From: DASPSM01 sp036008465
Lineage (GTDB): Bacteria; Planctomycetota; Planctomycetia; Planctomycetales; Planctomycetaceae
Direction: 5' to 3'
Assembly: GCA_036008465.1 (NCBI GenBank)
Contig: DASYNP010000184.1
Location: forward strand, 186,001-250,000
DNA: 64,000 nt
The position numbers and the translations under genes were made by a program. Each line of letters starts with the position of its first letter. The stretch's first letter is position 1. Positions 60,501 to 64,000 of this stretch are shown one piece after another. The notes beneath the pieces are model-generated. The model saw only the letters and a list, made by a program, of their open reading frames with translations, was not told the origin of the DNA and searched no databases.

Positions 60501-61663
60501 CGCGTCTGCTCAAGTTCCGCTCGCGACGCCTCAACTTCGGCTCGGGCACGGGCGATCTCGGTCAGTTGATTCTGCTCGGCGACGAGGTCTTGTCGCTGAT
60601 CGTCGAAAGCGGCCTTTTCGGCGGCCAATTCGTCGCGCAGTGCCGAGAGGGACTCTTCCTCTTTGCGGGCCTCGTCTCGCAGTCTTTCGATCTCGGCCTG
60701 CCGCAACCGGTTGGCCTGGTCGGCATCGGCCCGCAAGGCCTCAATTTCAAGCCGCGCTTGATCGAGGGCTTCCTTGTCTTGTGTGATGGCGTCCGATTGC
60801 GCCTCGAGCTCCGCGCGAAGGGCCTCGAGCTCCCGGCGCTCGTCGTCAACGACCGCAGCTTCGTCGCGGAATCGCTCGGCGGGCAAGTGCGGCGCGGGCG
60901 CGGTCTGCGGCTCCGCCTTCTGCGCCGCGATCTCAGAGAGTCCATTCAGCATCTCTCCGGAATAGCACGCCCGCAGAAGAAACGTCCCCACCTGCAGCTC
61001 GTCTCCGTCGCCGAATCGCTCGAACGCCACGGGCCGTTTGTTGACGGCGATCCCTCCCCTTCCGGCAAGATCCGCCACCCACAAGCCGCCGTGCGCCAAG
61101 ACAAGACCGAAGTGGACGGCGGAAACGCTCTGATCCTGCAGCCGCACCTTACAACTGGCCGAACTTCCTCCCAGGACGATCAGGCGAGTGATCGTGGAAT
61201 TTGTTTGGTATCCGGCACCCGAGAAGAACTCAATTTGGACCTTGGGCATCGGCCCGACTTGGCCCGCGTAACGCTCGAGCGGATTAAAGCCGGGGGGCGC
61301 CTGTTCGCCCTCGCCGGCGAAGGCCGCGTCGATCAGCCGCACTTCGTACGGCCCGACATCAATCACTTCGTCCGGTTCCAGCCAATGTGCGGCGCGCGGA
61401 CCGTTGAGCCCGGGTGTTGCCCCTTCGTCGCTCAGATCGATGCAGAAAACTCGACCGAGGATCGCTTGCAAGTAGAGGTGTCGGCGGCTCACGGCGGCGT
61501 GATCCAGGCGCAAACCGCAGCCGCGTGAGCGTCCGATCAACACGAATGACGCGTTGATTTCGTGAATCGTGGGGGAACGGTTCGTGGGGCCGGTCACCGC
61601 CAGGCGCAAGCGGCCGGGCAGCTCTGCGATCTTCTCGTTTTCTGCCGCCACGATCTTCGGCAC
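57533..61663 (-). CDS. Two-FHA, long coiled-coil, TIGR03067 fusion protein
   Basis: A 1376-residue protein. FHA domain 1 (about 20-115) keeps the phospho-Thr pocket pattern: GRSRGCGLRLDH and SRRHLYL. FHA domain 2 (about 140-235) reads LGGSSASCKVRLQDQSVSAV with GRS replaced by GGS, so binding may be lost. Residues 272-1240 are nearly unbroken coiled coil rich in Glu, Gln, Ala and Arg. The last 120 residues (KFRGIWTLVSVEADGWELPR onwards) match the planctomycete TIGR03067 domain. The start codon is GTG at 61663, 12 bases after GGGAG. It may be a filament-like scaffold recruiting a phosphorylated partner. No signal peptide is seen. Confidence 0.9.
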   Translation of the reverse strand: MPKIVAAENEKIAELPGRLRLAVTGPTNRSPTIHEINASFVLIGRSRGCGLRLDHAAVSRRHLYLQAILGRVFCIDLSDEGATPGLNGPRAAHWLEPDEVIDVGPYEVRLIDAAFAGEGEQAPPGFNPLERYAGQVGPMPKVQIEFFSGAGYQTNSTITRLIVLGGSSASCKVRLQDQSVSAVHFGLVLAHGGLWVADLAGRGGIAVNKRPVAFERFGDGDELQVGTFLLRACYSGEMLNGLSEIAAQKAEPQTAPAPHLPAERFRDEAAVVDDERRELEALRAELEAQSDAITQDKEALDQARLEIEALRADADQANRLRQAEIERLRDEARKEEESLSALRDELAAEKAAFDDQRQDLVAEQNQLTEIARARAEVEASRAELEQTRAELDFETRRMGEDRQALEQSRNHITSDASVLQSQRADLQAAESLLETREAELGRQEEALRVRQAECDRRDDALTAAEARLTAHNESIAAQRESLEKLQAEAAAKRAELAQQRAAAEDERRNNEAESTTLVNLQANMAKDREGLERERTALTAERAKLGRQAAEQAETRGRLTADASELQSQQAVLQTAQSQLDVRQTDLVRQDDAIRAQHQECDRRQNELIAAQARLAAHAKSIAAEQQTQRTLRTEIEGQKAAVEQAHREAEADRERVAQLQTALAKERAGIDRERTALEFQRATIEQRDKEQVAAREDITDERNKLASLRRERQEAAKRATADRAALETQQKQFKADRRKFESERQALQKGRAIFDKERAELDSLQATFQSQSDEHEASKTSLAKQRDEFELLRSSLTADQDKLHRERQILDRQRESLDAQLLSLAAAREQFSKAESQHLAESRELDAAKRTFDADRTALQQKAETIEQAWEAVDQQREQTEKECQALAAARKAVEADQAEVVARAESLAATRAELEAEKVSLDADRQSLASARRELGDIAAARTELEAQLALLADQQQALAEEQGEVASATAALQSQQVALDAALEQLEKDQAELGRRQQAARHGEEQSARQRGAQSAELARRQRGLDEAAQRAAADRATLLADQATLTADQGMLAADRRQFESECATLEARRASLEQEAAELALAQTAFDGRHVALEAAASALAKERVEFATLKASLSKERNELDALRKAVEAQRRSLDAELSTLRADQKQVSESGASLLEQLKELQSERNSLDAEKSALDAERTAHRKRNEEIERQRADIDGERAQFEQQRAQLEAARESFQAQQAAFRASPGPVAAVDVDPTESAATKKEREKFRGIWTLVSVEADGWELPRALINRQRFVWLIDGHKITHRPEVGAERQSTFQLDATKSPSEITFRPLDGRSNGRRKRGIYLLEKDCLKVCVNKDNDQLPTGFSTRVRDGLRILVFKKQAN

Positions 61664-62217
61664 GATTGGCTTCTGCTCCCTCAGTTTCGATGAGCCTTAT
61701 GCCGCTTTGTACACTGCGGCCCGAGTCGATGCCCGCTCCGCACGTGCTAAGCTTGGAGAAACCGCCGCCAAGCGCCCAACCCCGCACGCGTCGGGCACCG
61801 GCCCCGACACAGTATTGCGATGACGCAAATTGGCCTCAAGCTCGTCGATGGGGAACGATGGCTCCGGTGCGGTCCGGCAAGAAATCCGTCTCGGGAGGGC
61901 GCGAGTCGCGCCACCACGAGGGTGCGCGTTCGCCTTCGAGCGGCGTGAACGAATGTCTCGAATCATAGGTTGGAAGGAGGTGGAGCGGGCTGCTTTCTGG
62001 CGAGATCCGCTTCCGTTTGCCGCGACACCCGCGATACAATATTAATCGCAAGGCTGTCGCCCTGACGATTTGTTAAGTAGATGGCCTTGTCCTGCCGACC
62101 AGCCGTCCGGGCCCATCGCCCTGACGCCCGCTGTCAACCCTGCCTTCGGCAATCGGATCCGCTGTGCTTTCCGGTCCTTTGCCTGCCTGCCGTCAGACAA
62201 AGTTGGAGTGATCCTGA
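61664..62217. other. Divergent intergenic region, nothing recognised
   Basis: About 550 bases between divergent genes, probably holding both promoters. A 42-codon frame at 61820-61948 (MTQIGLKLVDGERWLRCGP) and longer overlapping frames were examined and not accepted. No repeat or clear promoter element is seen. Confidence 0.5.
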
Positions 62218-64000
62218 GTGCGAACTGACCGGCTCAAGCGATCCCTGCGCGCCGGGGCCCGATTCGGCGTCGGCACCGGCCTTGCGCTGCTCATCCTTAT
62301 TATTGCGGGTGGGGTGCGACCTAAGACGTCCGCAGCGGCCGACTCGAAGCCGCCCAATCCCGAGCAAGAAGCCTTCTTTGAGCTGAAGGTCCGGCCACTG
62401 TTGGTCGCCCGCTGCTTCCGCTGCCACGGTGAGAAGCAGCAAAAGGGAGGCATTCGACTCGATTCCGCGGAGGGAGTGCGCGGCAAGACTCCGGACGAAG
62501 GGGTTGTAAAGCCGGGACACCCCGAGACTAGTCGGCTCATGGAGGTCGTCGGGTACAAGGACGAACCCAAGATGCCGCCGGACGGCAAGCTCCCCGACGC
62601 GGACTCTCAAATCCTGCGCGAATGGATTCGCCGCGGCGCTTATTTCCCGTCGAAAGAGAGTGCAACCGCAACGGTCCCTCTCAGCAGTCCGGAAGGCATC
62701 GTGCGGGCGAAGAAAACGCTGTGGTCGCTGCAACCGGTGACCTCGCCGAATCCGCCGAAGGTGAAGAACCAGTCGTGGGTTCAGACGCCCATCGATCAAT
62801 TCGTCTTGGCCAAGCTCGAGGCGAACGGCCTGAGCCCGTCGGTCGCCGTCGATCGACGGACGCTGCTGCGTCGGCTGTCGTTCGACCTCATCGGTTTGCC
62901 GCCGACGTTCGAGGAAGTGCAGGCGTTCGAGCAGGACCGTTCGCCCGAAGCTGTCGAACGGGTCGTCGATCGTTTGCTTGCCTCGCCCCTTTATGGCGAG
63001 CGCTGGGGCCGCCATTGGCTCGACGTCGCGCGGTATTCCGACACGAAGGGCTATGTCTTCACCGAGGAACGCCGCTATCCCTTTTCCTACACCTATCGCG
63101 ATTACGTGATCGACGCCTTCAATAAAGATCTGCCGTTCGATCGCTTCATCGTGGAGCAGATCGCGGCCGACCAGTTGAACTTGGGGAACGACCACACCGC
63201 GCTGGCGGCGATGGGCTTTCTGACGGTTGGCCGGCGATTCAGCAATAACATCAACGACATCATCGATGATCGCATCGACGTCGTCTCTCGTGGCTTGCTC
63301 GGGCTGAGCGTCACGTGTGCGCGCTGCCACGATCACAAGTTCGACCCGATCCCGACCGACGACTACTACTCTCTTTATGGGGTGTTCGCCAGCTCCGCGG
63401 AGCCGGCGGAGCTGCCCCTGCTCAATGGGCGTCCGGAGACTGCCGCGTTTCACGAGTTCGAAACTGAAATGCGCCGGTTGGAGCAGACCCGCGAAGACTT
63501 CAAGGCGGCCAAGCGTGTCGAACTGCAGGATCAAGTGCGGCTGAAGTCGGCCGAGTATCTGCGTGCTGCCTGGGAGAGCCGCACGAAGGACGCGGGCGCC
63601 GAGCGAAAGCCGGTCGATGCCAAGGGTCTGCGGACTCTGCTGGTTCGTCGCTGGGCGGTTTATCTCGACCGGATGATCGCATCTCCCGACCCCGTGTTTG
63701 CCGCGTGGCAGGAATTCGCGAAACTTCCCCCGAAAGAGTTCGCAAACCGCTCTCCCGTGGTCATCACAAAACTCAAGACCTTGCCAACGTCAGCGGACGC
63801 CAAGGGGCGGATCAACCCGCTCGTGCGAGAGGCATTTCTGCATTCCTCGCCGAGGTCGATGCGGGATGTGACCTCACAATACGGAATGCTATTGGTCGCG
63901 GCCGAGCGCCGCTGGAAAAAGCTGCTGAAAGAGTCCCCCGCCGGCAAGCAACCAACTGCGCTGCCCGAACGTGAATGGGAAGAGTTGCGGCAGATCTTAT
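62218..64000 (+). CDS. Planctomycete cytochrome c / DUF1549 protein, 3' end outside window
   Basis: The first about 594 residues of a large exported protein. It begins at GTG 62218 (GGAG 9 bases upstream); the frame upstream gives no better start. A signal segment (GVGTGLALLILIIAGGV) precedes a Planctomycete-type cytochrome c domain with heme site CFRCH (66-70) and PKMPPDGKLPD. The DUF1549 domain follows: PIDQFVLAKLEANGLSPS, RRLSFDLIGLPPTFEEV, WLDVARYSDTKG, and a second CxxCH in CARCHDHKFDPIPTDDYYS. A DUF1553 domain is expected beyond the edge. Such proteins are abundant in planctomycetes, often beside DUF1501 proteins; a role in polysaccharide or sulfatide breakdown is proposed but unproven. 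Confidence 0.94.
   Translation, partial: MRTDRLKRSLRAGARFGVGTGLALLILIIAGGVRPKTSAAADSKPPNPEQEAFFELKVRPLLVARCFRCHGEKQQKGGIRLDSAEGVRGKTPDEGVVKPGHPETSRLMEVVGYKDEPKMPPDGKLPDADSQILREWIRRGAYFPSKESATATVPLSSPEGIVRAKKTLWSLQPVTSPNPPKVKNQSWVQTPIDQFVLAKLEANGLSPSVAVDRRTLLRRLSFDLIGLPPTFEEVQAFEQDRSPEAVERVVDRLLASPLYGERWGRHWLDVARYSDTKGYVFTEERRYPFSYTYRDYVIDAFNKDLPFDRFIVEQIAADQLNLGNDHTALAAMGFLTVGRRFSNNINDIIDDRIDVVSRGLLGLSVTCARCHDHKFDPIPTDDYYSLYGVFASSAEPAELPLLNGRPETAAFHEFETEMRRLEQTREDFKAAKRVELQDQVRLKSAEYLRAAWESRTKDAGAERKPVDAKGLRTLLVRRWAVYLDRMIASPDPVFAAWQEFAKLPPKEFANRSPVVITKLKTLPTSADAKGRINPLVREAFLHSSPRSMRDVTSQYGMLLVAAERRWKKLLKESPAGKQPTALPEREWEELRQIL

Noticed and set aside
61820..61948. 42-codon frame MTQIGLKLVDGERWLRCGP...
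   Set aside because: The front looks protein-like, but the tail is Arg-rich noise, there is no ribosome binding site and it is cut short. It could be a remnant, which I cannot support.

Overview
The window looks like a chromosomal segment of a GC-rich member of the Planctomycetota. The evidence is a Planctomycete-type cytochrome c/DUF1549 protein running off the right end, a C-terminal TIGR03067 domain, a beta-helix protein whose N-terminus ends in the planctomycete-style SLEERTLLS motif, OprP/OprB-type porins, and a very high load of two-component proteins. No rRNA, tRNA, transposase, phage or CRISPR array was recognised. Order-level placement is not possible from what I can see.

Layout. 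1-2.1 kb: the end of a NarL-type histidine kinase, its LuxR-type response regulator and a receiver-only protein. 2.1-11.6 kb: two porins (OprP-like and OprB-like), a SAM methyltransferase, a catalase-like heme peroxidase, several very small membrane proteins, and a repeat-rich intergenic stretch at 7.7-9.0 kb. 11.9-16.2 kb: a PolX protein with a damaged polymerase site and an intact PHP nuclease, then a large exported beta-helix protein. 16.3-23.2 kb (minus strand): an RND pump and adaptor, two tiny upstream genes and an NtrC-family sigma-54 activator. 23.4-28.8 kb: an aldo/keto reductase, a hybrid histidine kinase, a 60-residue membrane protein and an Old Yellow Enzyme.

29-43 kb is a carbon and redox island on the plus strand: lutABC, a truncated cydA, fumC, malic enzyme, a PoxB-like pyruvate oxidase, aldo/keto reductases (one fragment, one cytoplasmic, one with a Tat signal), an exported Csp-type copper-storage protein, a membrane-anchored catalase-like protein coupled to cytochrome b561, and azoR. 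43-48 kb holds three tandem TolC-family genes. 48-61.7 kb (minus strand) is a signalling block: a hybrid kinase, a 2384-residue kinase with about sixteen HAMP-type units, and a 1376-residue two-FHA/coiled-coil/TIGR03067 fusion.

How the parts may work together. Three sequences with the GG-N10-GC geometry of sigma-54 promoters (21522-21537 minus, 23293-23308 plus, 27298-27313 plus) lie within 6 kb around the GAFTGA-bearing regulator. They precede the small-protein/RND efflux operon, an aldo/keto reductase, and the small-protein/Old Yellow Enzyme pair. I infer a local sigma-54 regulon for electrophile or xenobiotic stress, possibly sensed by the adjacent hybrid kinase. The RND pump has no outer-membrane partner beside it; the three TolC genes could supply one. 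All functional statements come from reading motifs; no database search was run.
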